A stretch of DNA of 64,000 bases, from the NCBI RefSeq assembly GCF_024362695.1, contig NC_065431.1, positions 2,486,624-2,550,623 of the forward strand, in the 5' to 3' direction. Each line of letters opens with the position of its first letter. Positions within the stretch are counted from its first letter, which is position 1. Of the stretch, positions 56,901 through 64,000 are shown one piece after another. Both the position numbers and the translations under genes were made by a program. A model generated the notes under the pieces. It searched no databases, was not told where the DNA came from, and was given only the letters and a program-made list of their open reading frames with translations. The DNA comes from Pectinophora gossypiella. Taxonomy: Eukaryota; Arthropoda; Insecta; Lepidoptera; Gelechiidae.

Positions 56901-59900
56901 CGCCTCACAGAATTTATGTTAGAATAGAATAGAAACTTTATTTGCGTCAAACATAGTGAATATGGTGACAAGTGGGTAATAGAAGTAGGTATACATGTTT
57001 CGTGCTTCGGAAGGCACGTTAAGCCGTTGGTCCCGGCTGCATTAGCAGTCGTTAATAACCATCAATCCGCACTGGGCCCGCGTGATGGTTTAAGGCCCGA
57101 TCTCCCTATCCATCCATAGGGAAGGCCCGTGCCCCAGCATGTTAATGGGCTGATGATGATGATACATGTTTCGCCATAACAATGTTGGCATGCAAATGTC
57201 ATTATATTATGTAGACACTGTTGACTGTTGTCACTTTGTGATATGGGATTGATCCCGAAATAAAAGTTTTTTTTTTATTATTTTTGTTTTTGGCAGGTTA
57301 AGCCATTGGCCCCAGCTAGTAGGCTAAAAATCCTCCACCGACCCGCAGTGGAGCAGCGTTGTAGAGTGTAACCCATACATTGACCAAATCCGGAGGTCCC
57401 GGGTTCGATTCCCAGTGGGGACAGATCACAAAAATTACGTTGTTGTCCCTAGTTTGGTTAGGATATTACAGGCTGATCACCAGATTGTCCGAAAGTAAGA
57501 TGATCAGTGCTTCGGAAGGCACGTTAAGCCGTTGGTCCCGGTTACTACTTACTGATGTAAGTAAGTAGTCGTTACGTGAGCCATGTCAGGGACCTTTGCT
57601 TTCTGGTGGAATTATTTAAATGCGTTTATTCTGTTCCCAGGTGAAGTATGACCGTCAGAAGTCAACGGAGTCTCTCCCGCTATCCACCAACTCCGGGCTC
57701 ATCATCAGGGATTCCAGATTCTCCCTCCGGTTTGATGATGCTTCGGCCACGTATACACTTTCGGTGAGTCCAATCTTTCGATTCAGATAACTAACCGCTT
57801 TATTAACCGCCGTGACTTAACGGCTTCCGTGGCCTAGAGTACGAATCTCGCGTAGCTAAGTACGAGTCTCGCGTAGCCAAGTACGGGTCTCGCGTAGCCA
57901 AGTACGGGTCTCGCGTAGGCAAGTACGGGTCTCGCGTAGCCAAGTACGGGTCTCGCGTAGCCAAGTACGGGTATCGCGTAGGCAAGTACGGGTCTCGCGT
58001 AGCCAAGTACGGGTATCGCGTAGGCAAGTACGGTTATAACTAATGGTCGCTCGTTCCGGCTTGACAAGAGCTGCGGGTTGAAGTCCCGTCCGAGTCAGAT
58101 TTTCTGGATTTAAAATTTATCTTTATTATAATTTTCCCACAGATTAAGGACATCCAGGAGACGGACTCGGGCTGGTACCAGTGCCAGGTGATCATCTCGG
58201 TCAGCAACAAGATCACGGCGGAAGTCGAGCTGCAGGTGCGCCGCCCGCCCATCATATCCGACAACTCCACGCGCTCCGTCGTTTCCAGCGAGGGGGAGAG
58301 TAAGTGCACTATGTAGCTAACGTGTAGCCAAGTACGGGTCTCGCGTAGCCAAGTACGAGTCTCGCGTAGCCAAGTACGGGTCTCGCGTAGCCAAGTACGG
58401 GTCTCGCGTAGCCATGTACGAGGCTCGCGTAGCCAAATACGAGTCTCGCGTAGCCAAGTACGAGTCTCGCGTAGCCAAGTACGAGTCTCGCGTAGCCAAG
58501 TACGAGTCTCGCGTAGCCAAGTACGAGTCTCGCGTAGCCAAGTACGGTTATAACTAAATTTTGATACTTATACTTTCAGCTACTCAAATGGAGTGTTACG
58601 CCGGCGGATTCCCGTCGCCCAAGATATCATGGCGCCGCGAGAACAACGCTATCCTGCCCACAGGTGGCTCCATCTACAGGTGTGTAAGAAAGGCAACTCT
58701 TCGCTCCCCACCAGCGTTTGAGCTAGGTTTACCTCACTCCGCTCGGACATAGTATAGTCTTCAATCGTATGGTTGTCAGATGTCACATACGGTCACGAGC
58801 ATTAATATGTACACACTTTGGTACCATGTCACATTCACTTTTTTGACAAATTGAACTGTAAGTCTCACTAAATGTCAAATATGTTAGTGCGACAGAGTCT
58901 TAAAGTGGGTACATTATATTGCTCATGACTGTACACAGCGCGTGTACGATAATGTCAATGTGTAGTGTCTGTGTGAAACGAGGTTGCTTGTATGAAGTGT
59001 ACGGGGTGTGCGTAGGTCTGTATCCGAACTCAGCCACCTTCTCACTCCGGCCTACCTTCCGGCCAGCCGGCTCTATTTAATGACTTCATCATCTCCCTAG
59101 CGTTATCCAGTTTTTCACAGGGTCCGCTTACCTAACCTGTAGATTTGACAGGTCCGGTTTTTTACAGAAGCTACTGCCTGTTATGTATACATTGTTGTGA
59201 TAATATTTGTTTATATATGTCACCGTAAAATTGTAAATAACGTTAGATTATAATCTATCTCGCGAGATTGTGAACTGTCAAATAATTATGAATCGTATCA
59301 TATTGCTTACAATTTAACGTATTATTTTCGGTAGATTATAATTTATCGAAGTGAAACCGTCAAATTGTGATACGAAACGCACCTCGCGTGCTATACCATA
59401 GAGTTACAAAACTATTAGAGTGAGCATAATGTTAATTTGGGATTCTCTTAAAATGCATAAATGTTTTTGTCATAATTTTAATTATCATAATCCTTTATGC
59501 ATAACGTTTTTTAGCATAATTGTTTTACTTTCCCATAATAACATCTAGGAATACTGGTTTGTTAGGTATAACTTATTTTTGGGATTAATAAATAGATATC
59601 CATGATTCTTTTTTAGAATAATAGTGTTTTGTCATAATTTTTACAAGGCATAACAGTAGGTTAGGGTGCGGCGGGGGTGGCCCTTGGGCCACCCCTATGC
59701 CGCCAGCATGTTTGTCTTACACACGAAAAGTATACTGAATGATACGTTTCAGATTTTTTAATTTTGATACATTTTTTCTTACCATGTGATGTCAGAATTA
59801 TTGATTACTTACTAAATAATTAATAAATACGTACTTGATTTCACAATCTTGAAGAGCATTTATTTTATTTGACTGACACCTGTGTTTTATTCCTAACTCT

Positions 59901-62900
59901 ATGGACACAGAACGGTCTACTGTAAGGCCGACCAATCAGGGACAGCCGTCGGACAGTTGACAATTTGACAATTGTAAGATTGTGATTTAACAGTTTTACT
60001 TCGATAGATTATAATCTGACGAATAATAATACGTTAAATTGTAAGCAGTATATTACGTTTCACAATTTTTCGACAGTTCACAATCTCGCGAGAATCTAAC
60101 GTTATTTACAATTTTACGGTGACATATACACTTAAATTATATTTAAGTTATTTGGTAATATATAATATATGTACGAATATTAACGCATATTTATGGAACA
60201 CGACGTTCGTGCGTCACCCAACAGGGTCCACGTGACACCAGCGTCGTGTTCACGCCGCGACTTGTGCTGAGTGAGGCCCTTTTATCTCAGGACGTCCACC
60301 ACCACCTTATGATCATTCTAATGAACATTCTCTATGCTTTTTGTAAACATTTTTAAGTGATGTTATTGTCTTGTCTTTGTGTGTGGCGTCCTTTTATAAT
60401 AAACAATTTCTATTCTACTCTATTTTACATTTATTTTTAATTTATTATTTATAAAAAACACATAAACAAACAAGTGTAACATTAACCCGAAAGATTTGTA
60501 CATACACTTAAGGATTCATCGTATTATCAAATTTTATTATACCTCCAAAAATGCATTTCTCGGGAATGTGGGTTTCCTCGCGATGTTTTCGTTCACCGCT
60601 GATGACTTGTAACAATTAATTTCAGAGGCAACATCCTGAAGATAGCGTCTGTCCACAAGGAGGACCGCGGCACTTACTATTGCGTAGCGGAGAACGGTGT
60701 AGGCAAGGGAGCGAGAAGGAACATCAACTTGGAAGTGGAATTTGCGCCTGTGGTAACCGTGCCCCGCCCGAGACTCGGTCAGGTGAGATATCACCTCATT
60801 TGGCCACACAAATAAGGAGAAAAATGAGAAATGAAGAAAAAAATATTCGGCAAAAAATACATAGTAAACCCGCTCTAAGCGATAAGGTTATTAACGACTG
60901 CTAATGCAGCCGGGACCAACGGCTTAACGTGCCTTCCGAAGCACGGAGGGGCTCGAGATGAAAACTTTTTTTTGTGGCCTATTACAGTTCATTACATTTG
61001 CAGGCTCTACAATATGACATGGACATCGAGTGCCACGTGGAGGCGTACCCGCCCCCCGCCATCACCTGGCTCAAGGACGAAGTGCAGCTGTCCAACAACC
61101 AACATTACAGGTTACATTACATTACATACATAGACAGCCTATATAAGTCCCACTGCTAGGCACAGGCCTCCCCTCAATCAACCAGGAGATATGGAGATAT
61201 CTTTTCTTTTCCAGAATCTCCCACTTCGCGACGGCAGACGAGTTCACTGACACGACACTACGCGTGATCACCATAGAGAAGCGGCAGTACGGTTTGTTCA
61301 CCTGTAAGGCGCAGAACAAACTTGGCACCGATGAGGGCACAGTCGAGTTATTTGGTAAGCTCCTCAACTCCACTTGCAACGCCCAATATCCTTTAAAGTT
61401 CAATGTTTCCAAACATAACTGCTTACTGTTTGGTGTAACTGTAAGTTTGACACCTAAACCGCTCGGCTATGCCACCTGCCAACCGGTGTAGAAGGCACTC
61501 GTGGCACTATGGCACGTGGCACTATGGCACGTGGCACTATGGCACGTGGCACTTTGGCACGTGGCACTATGGCACGTAGCACTATGGCACGTGGCACTAT
61601 GTCACGTGGCACGTGGCACGTGGCACGTGTCACTATGTCACGTGGCACGTGTCACTATGTCACGTGGCACTATGGCACGTGGCACTATGGCGCGTGGCAC
61701 TCGTGGCACTATGGCACGTGGCACTATGGCACGTGGCACTCATGGCACTATGGCACGTGGCACTATGTGAGGTAGGGTTTGATCCGGGTGAACCGGTATA
61801 GGACCAAGCATGGAAAGTCGAACCATCACCTACATAAAGGAGTCGCCATACTGTAAATGTGGTCACCCGGATCAAACCATATCTCACATAGTGAACGAGT
61901 GCCCTCTACACCGGTTCCCAGGTGGCATAGCCTAACGGATGCAGCAGAGACTTTGTTAGGGGAGCTTAAGCTGGATATATGAACAGAGTATACAGCTAGT
62001 TCTGAGTATTGATTGCTTAAAGCGATAAGACCGCCAGTTGCCATGACTTGTCATTTCGTTCCATTGAAATCTACAGGACTTCTTTCATGGCGCGTACTCT
62101 CTCCTTTTTATTTTGGTGTATTAAATTATATTTGAATTGGAATGGTAGATGCCTATTTGATTGAAGTAGATATTGGTGCTAATTCCTGTAGACACAATCT
62201 AATTTTATTTTAAGTTATACCTGTAATTTTTGTTACCCGCCGGAAAGGAAGGAGACGGGTAATCGACAGGCCTAAAATTTACATTGGCCAATAACCCGCC
62301 AGAATTCAGTTGACAGCACGCGTCAAACGGACGGCATACTAACGAGGTGCCTATTTGATTCGCCCGGGTTGTAAACTAACAGCTGTCCATCATCCGTCGA
62401 CAGATATTTTTATTGTGAAATATTAATGTTTTTACTTTGAATCATATTAAAAAAACAAGTTTAAATAAGACACGACGAGTTTATTAAAAAACATCATCAA
62501 AGCTATAAGGAAAGAAGGAAGGGGGGAAAGCTACAAGGAAAGAGGAAGGGGAAGACCAAGAAGCTTACATGGAACAGATTAAAGAGAAGGCGAACGTCGT
62601 GTCTTATAAGGAGGTGAAGGAATTGGTCTTTGATAGACAAGAATGGAGAATGCTACACCGACAAGAGCGTGGCTCTTAAGTTGATGATGATGAAAATAAG
62701 AAAGTGTCTACTCGAATCAGTACCAATGGTAGAAATTCCGGCAAACTTCATTTTTATCTTTCTTCATTTTTTTTTTATAAGACATCATAAATTACACATA
62801 GATTGGTTTACAAACATCGCTAAACCTAAACAGGTTCTTCTCGATGCCTTCTTCTTCGGCAACGCCACGCTTTCTCGTTATTAAATTTAAAGAACTACAC

Positions 62901-63760
62901 ATTAAAACTACCTTTTAGTGTTCTATGTTTGTCGGAATCTTCATCATTTTTTTTTAATATTTCGATGCATCGGTTAAACTTTGTTTTCCTAAACATTGTT
63001 TAAAGAATGCATTGATATTCATTTTCTACATTGCGTTTGAACTTTTATGCTTTAAAGAAATAAAAAATAGCAGTTTATTTGATTTCTTTTGTGCATACAA
63101 GTATAAATTATTTTTTTTCGTTTTTTTTTGGTGTGTTCTGGCATTTTTAAGAGTTTCACTTTTATTTTTTAACAAAAATTTGTAAATGAAGAATTTAGAT
63201 TGCTTTCCGAAATTTTAATATATAAAGTACCGAAGAAAATACCAGCTTTGGACATATTGATACCGATAAAATATGGAAATACCGGTTATAAAAATAGTAA
63301 TACCGAAAAAATACCGCTTTAAAAATATAAATACCGAGAAAATACCGGTATAAAAATATACATACTGAAAAAATATCGGTTTTATTATGCGAATACCAAA
63401 AAATTACCGGTTTAAAAATATGAATACCGAAAAAATACCGGTTTAAAAATTTTAATACCGGAAAATACCAGTTTAAAAATATTGATACCGAAAATTACCG
63501 GTATTGTACCCCTTCGGTACAGGCGAGATACTATGCTAGGTTAACTCGTAAATGCCAGTCCACAGCATGCTCTGCATCGCATGACATAGACCATGGTATG
63601 GCCCCATACAGAGACCATCATCCCGGTGTGTCCCCCCGCGTGCGGGCAGGCGCGCTACGGCGGCGCGGCCTCGTTGGCGCCCTCCGCCAGCACCCTCGTC
63701 GCCCTGCTGGCCATATACCTCGGGTACGCTGTTAGGAGGTATGTATCGCTTGCTTCTTAG
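47928..63760 (+). CDS. Lac: Lachesin, GPI-anchored three-Ig-domain cell-surface protein, 9 coding exons
   Basis: Homophilic cell-adhesion protein that in insects acts at septate junctions and in neural and tracheal epithelium. 368 aa, from exons 47928-47982, 51382-51500, 57641-57763, 58143-58299, 58580-58679, 60626-60782, 61004-61110, 61215-61354 and 63612-63760; all introns GT-AG with matching phases. Residues 1-21 are the signal peptide. Ig1 pairs C46-C113 (W58, DSGWYQC), Ig2 pairs C157-C204 (W169, DRGTYYC), Ig3 pairs C247-C303 (W259). N140-S-T is a possible glycosylation site. The membrane-proximal stretch PVCPPACGQ (324-332) and the final hydrophobic tail (347-360) give a GPI signal, with a likely anchor site near G336-S340. 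Ordered blocks and length match insect lachesins (about 360 aa). The C-terminus is the least certain part: a possible GT donor occurs at 63739 inside the last exon. The first intron is 3.4 kb and the second 6.1 kb. Confidence 0.93.
48607..48772 (-). mobile_element. Repeat J (copy 3)
   Basis: Inverse of 28120-28312; lachesin intron 1. Confidence 0.55.
48912..49238 (+). mobile_element. Truncated T, LINE-E scrap, then full MITE T
   Basis: Broken T at 48912-48951, LINE scrap (AATAATAAACTTTATTGTAC, GGATCGAAGCAAATG) and full T at 49095-49238. The block from 48950 recurs at 54295-54544. Confidence 0.65.
49243..49672. mobile_element. Foldback F, full copy
   Basis: Left end AATGAAGGACTTTCCAGGCT and AACAATATAGATGGCGTTG are mirrored near 49615-49670. 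A reverse LINE-R scrap follows (49685-49800). Confidence 0.6.
50360..50697 (+). mobile_element. LINE-I tail joined to SINE-B
   Basis: LINE-I GAGCGATAAGGCCGCC at 50370, then SINE-B from CACTTTGTGAGACTGTCC to GACGTATATAGGCTGTTTAT. A 34-bp SINE-C scrap lies at 50270-50303. Confidence 0.7.
50905..51066 (+). mobile_element. LINE-K 3' end (copy 4)
   Basis: Same tail as at 373, lachesin intron 1. Confidence 0.65.
51179..51324 (-). mobile_element. MITE T (copy 7)
   Basis: Reverse, TA ends, 58 bp before lachesin exon 2. A broken T scrap (51541-51597) lies just after that exon. Confidence 0.7.
51607..52230 (+). mobile_element. Two LINE-E tails in tandem
   Basis: Copies at 51607-51785 and 51786-52230 (interrupted). 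The second encodes GRPRRTYIDQIGDILRKGSV and ends in the usual GGCGTAAGTTTATATATGTA. Confidence 0.7.
51946..52156. mobile_element. hAT-type MITE inserted in LINE-E
   Basis: 211 bp. Ends TAGTGTTGGG and CCCGTCACTA, flanked by an exact 8-bp duplication GTCAGGAT (51938-51945, 52157-52164). It interrupts a LINE whose intact copy lies just upstream. Confidence 0.85.
52720..53010 (+). mobile_element. Probable LINE 3' end
   Basis: Ends GGGAATAAAGTTATTCTATTC; upstream part carries no recognisable frame. Confidence 0.45.
53418..53880 (-). mobile_element. SINE-B split by a LINE-I tail
   Basis: SINE-B at 53418-53647 and 53778-53880. The LINE-I tail (GCAATAAGGCCGCC, GCAATAAAGTATTATTG) sits between, flanked by GACAGTC. 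Confidence 0.75.
54225..54544. mobile_element. LINE-E scraps and deleted MITE T
   Basis: Reverse LINE-E 54225-54300, the shared block from 54295, then T (54431-54544) lacking about 30 bp. Confidence 0.6.
55056..55315. mobile_element. SINE-A 3' end and MITE T (copy 9)
   Basis: Reverse SINE-A tail and core-side sequence to 55166, then T at 55170-55315. A scrap of H is at 55480-55565. Confidence 0.65.
55797..56263. mobile_element. Foldback M copies with foldback N between
   Basis: A half M at 55797-55910, element N at 55913-56073 (arms GGGGCCTGTTTAATAAAACT and inverse), and a full M at 56080-56263. Confidence 0.65.
56385..56597 (+). mobile_element. SINE-A, 5' two thirds
   Basis: Best head copy in the window: CGGCCTCCGTGGTCCAGTGG with GAGTTCGAATCCCGG. 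56598-56997 shows no gene. Confidence 0.75.
56998..57161 (+). mobile_element. SINE-C, headless
   Basis: Core to GATGATGATGAT tail, with a 12-bp deletion in the GCCCCAGCAG block. Confidence 0.7.
57292..57597 (+). mobile_element. SINE-B scrap and SINE-A, before lachesin exon 3
   Basis: SINE-B core-tail at 57292-57375, SINE-A from the anticodon-arm region to CATGTCAGGGACC at 57383-57597; 43 bp before exon 3. Confidence 0.65.
57816..58102 (+). mobile_element. tRNA-derived sequence split by a tandem array
   Basis: GGCTTCCGTGGCCTAGAG at the left and GGTCGCTCGTTCCGGCTTGA plus GCGGGTTGAAGTCCCG at the right together read as one tRNA-like SINE head; the array sits in what would be the D-loop. Confidence 0.55.
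57836..58036 (+). repeat. 21-bp tandem array 1, lachesin intron 3
   Basis: About nine units of CGCGTAGCCAAGTACGGGTC(T), with CGTAGGCAAG variants. Ends GTACGGTTATAACTAA. Confidence 0.9.
58316..58556 (+). repeat. 21-bp tandem array 2, lachesin intron 4
   Basis: About eleven units of the same monomer in the same orientation (more GAGTCT variants), ending in the same GTACGGTTATAACTAA. Starts 17 bp after exon 4. Confidence 0.9.
58690..59010 (-). mobile_element. Repeat H split by MITE T
   Basis: H from AACTCTTCGCTCCCCACCAG to AAACGAGGTTGCTTGTATG; T at 58788-58933. H begins about 12 bp from the exon 5 donor. Confidence 0.6.
58788..58933 (-). mobile_element. MITE T (copy 10), inserted in H
   Basis: 146 bp with TA ends; the host repeat continues on both sides. 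Confidence 0.7.
59080..59180 (-). mobile_element. SINE-Y, 3' part
   Basis: ATCATCTCCCTAGCGTTATC and GGTCCGCTTACCTAACCTG. Confidence 0.55.
59213..60126. mobile_element. Long-armed foldback element, lachesin intron 5
   Basis: Left arm from ATATGTCACCGTAAAATTGT is mirrored by the right arm ending ACAATTTTACGGTGACATAT; arms reach about 170 bp. The core holds GGTGGCCCTTGGGCCACCCC, a small perfect stem. Confidence 0.75.
60185..60425 (+). mobile_element. LINE-L 3' end
   Basis: The intact sibling of the insertion at 4851-5107. Confidence 0.6.
60538..60615 (-). mobile_element. SINE-Y middle part at the exon 6 acceptor
   Basis: AATGCATTTCTCGGGAATGT and GTTTTCGTTCACCGCTGATG, ending 11 bp before exon 6. 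It probably includes the branch region. Confidence 0.55.
60887..60978 (-). mobile_element. SINE-C part before exon 7
   Basis: GCTAATGCAGCCGGGACCAA and GGCTCGAGATGAAAAC, 26 bp before exon 7. Confidence 0.65.
61111..61192 (-). mobile_element. SINE-B tail filling most of lachesin intron 7
   Basis: The 104-bp intron (61111-61214) opens GTTACATTACATTACATACA, then reads CAGCCTATATAAGTCCCACT and GGCACAGGCCTCCCC, the reverse of a SINE-B tail. Confidence 0.7.
61463..61935. repeat. 15-bp satellite inside inverted LINE ends, lachesin intron 8
   Basis: 61497-61772 is built of GGCACTATGGCACGT units (about 18). The flanks GGCTATGCCACCTG and CAGGTGGCATAGCC are inverse copies of one LINE segment. Confidence 0.75.
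61800..62140 (+). mobile_element. LINE fragment with zinc-knuckle-like C-terminus
   Basis: Reads YCKCGHPDQTISHIVNECP, a Cys/His motif found near the C-terminus of several LINE polyproteins, then a LINE-I type tail (GCGATAAGACCGCC). Confidence 0.65.
62160..62400. mobile_element. Foldback G (copy 3)
   Basis: TTACCCGCCGGAAAGGAAGG and CCCGCCAGAATTCAGTTGAC; partly decayed. Confidence 0.5.
62470..62695 (+). mobile_element. LINE-W/X 3' end
   Basis: AGGAAGGGGAAGACCAAGAA and TGCTACACCGACAAGAGCGT then GATGATGATGA. The frame is broken. Confidence 0.6.
62700..63224. other. No gene; AT-rich part of lachesin intron 8
   Basis: Long T runs; nothing else recognised. Confidence 0.45.
63225..63510 (+). repeat. 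31-bp tandem array before the last lachesin exon
   Basis: About eight or nine diverged units of the form ATACCGGTTTAAAAATATGA + ATACCGAAAA. Ends about 100 bp before exon 9. Confidence 0.85.
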
Positions 63761-63764
63761 GTTT

Positions 63765-63985
63765 AATACTAGGGCACACCCCAGACACTTCATACAAACA
63801 ACCTCGTTTTACACAGACACCACGCATTGACGTTATCGTACACGCGCGTGTGTGTGACGTCTGACGCAATACTATTGAAGACTAAACTATGTTCGAGGGG
63901 GTGAGGTAAACCTAGCTCAGACGCTGGTGGGGAGCGGAGAGTTGCCGTTCTTTACGTAGTATTATTCCTTACTCTATGACAAGGA
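63765..63985 (+). mobile_element. Repeat H just after the lachesin stop codon
   Basis: CATACAAACAACCTCGTTTT, GAGGTAAACCTAGCTCAGAC and GGTGGGGAGCGGAGAGTTG. It probably lies in the 3' UTR or begins an intron if the gene continues. Confidence 0.6.
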
Positions 63986-64000
63986 GTAAACCATATCTGT

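Noticed and set aside
57803..58541. Open frames with ATRDSYL-type 7-residue repeats on the minus strand
   Set aside because: The 21-bp tandem unit is a multiple of 3, so any open frame stays open. The arrays lie in introns of a clear plus-strand gene, and the frame has no other support.
57836..58556. CRISPR-like arrays
   Set aside because: The units are contiguous with no unique spacers, there are no cas genes, and the genome is eukaryotic.
8314..60126. Foldback elements as microRNA genes
   Set aside because: Arms are too long and nearly perfect, with mobile-element ends and several copies; nothing in the sequence points to a dedicated microRNA.
61501..61801. Open frames with MARGT or WHVAL repeats
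   Set aside because: Read-through of the 15-bp satellite in several frames at once; no start context or conserved domain.
1..64000. A novel multi-gene system (defence, biosynthetic or viral)
   Set aside because: Only three unrelated host genes are supported, and no endogenous viral gene, toxin gene or clustered accessory genes could be recognised on either strand.

Overview
This window looks like nuclear DNA from a moth or butterfly (Lepidoptera). I see split eukaryotic genes with GT-AG introns, no operons and no ribosome-binding sites. The gaps are packed with tRNA-derived SINEs, 5'-truncated LINE tails and foldback elements of the kind typical of lepidopteran genomes. The species cannot be named from the sequence alone.

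Three complete protein-coding genes can be assembled exon by exon, and in all three the phases match across every junction. (1) A secreted trypsin-like S1 serine protease lies on the minus strand (14325-21686, 6 coding exons, 329 aa); its catalytic exon with the GDSGGP motif lies at 14325-14524. (2) A zinc-dependent medium-chain dehydrogenase of the sorbitol/polyol dehydrogenase type lies on the minus strand (32505-43812, 9 coding exons, 342 aa); its third intron starts with a non-canonical GC donor. (3) A lachesin orthologue, a GPI-anchored protein with three immunoglobulin domains, lies on the plus strand (47928-63760, 9 coding exons, 368 aa). The dehydrogenase and lachesin are divergent, with about 4.1 kb between their start codons. 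The three genes do not form a functional pathway; they are neighbours.

Layout: 1-14.3 kb is a gene-free graveyard of repeats downstream of the protease. 14.3-21.7 kb is the protease, with introns full of SINEs and nested insertions. 21.7-32.5 kb is repeat-rich intergenic DNA. 32.5-43.8 kb is the dehydrogenase. 43.8-47.9 kb is the divergent intergenic region, with a 38-bp tandem array. 47.9-63.8 kb is lachesin, whose introns hold four separate minisatellite arrays.

Repeat families carry private letters here because I cannot query a database. SINE-A and SINE-B have tRNA-like heads. SINE-C has a head that looks like a tRNA A-box joined to 5S rRNA sequence. A, B and C share one central domain (core GCACGTTAAGCCGTTGG), and B and C carry tails that match the 3' end of an RTE-like LINE in the same window. 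SINE-Y is a fourth tRNA-headed family. K, L, I, E, X, W, O and R are LINE 3' ends, and D is a poly-A retroposon. T is a short Tc1/mariner-like MITE, M, N, U, V, F, G and Z are foldback elements, and Q, J, P and H are dispersed repeats of unclear class. S has a palindromic body but retroposon-like insertion marks. No host-defence, CRISPR, viral or other complete multi-gene system was found. The most unusual observations are the S family, the twin arrays around one lachesin exon, the GC-AG junction that shares sequence with nearby satellites, and the four-layer nested insertion at 18.9-19.7 kb.
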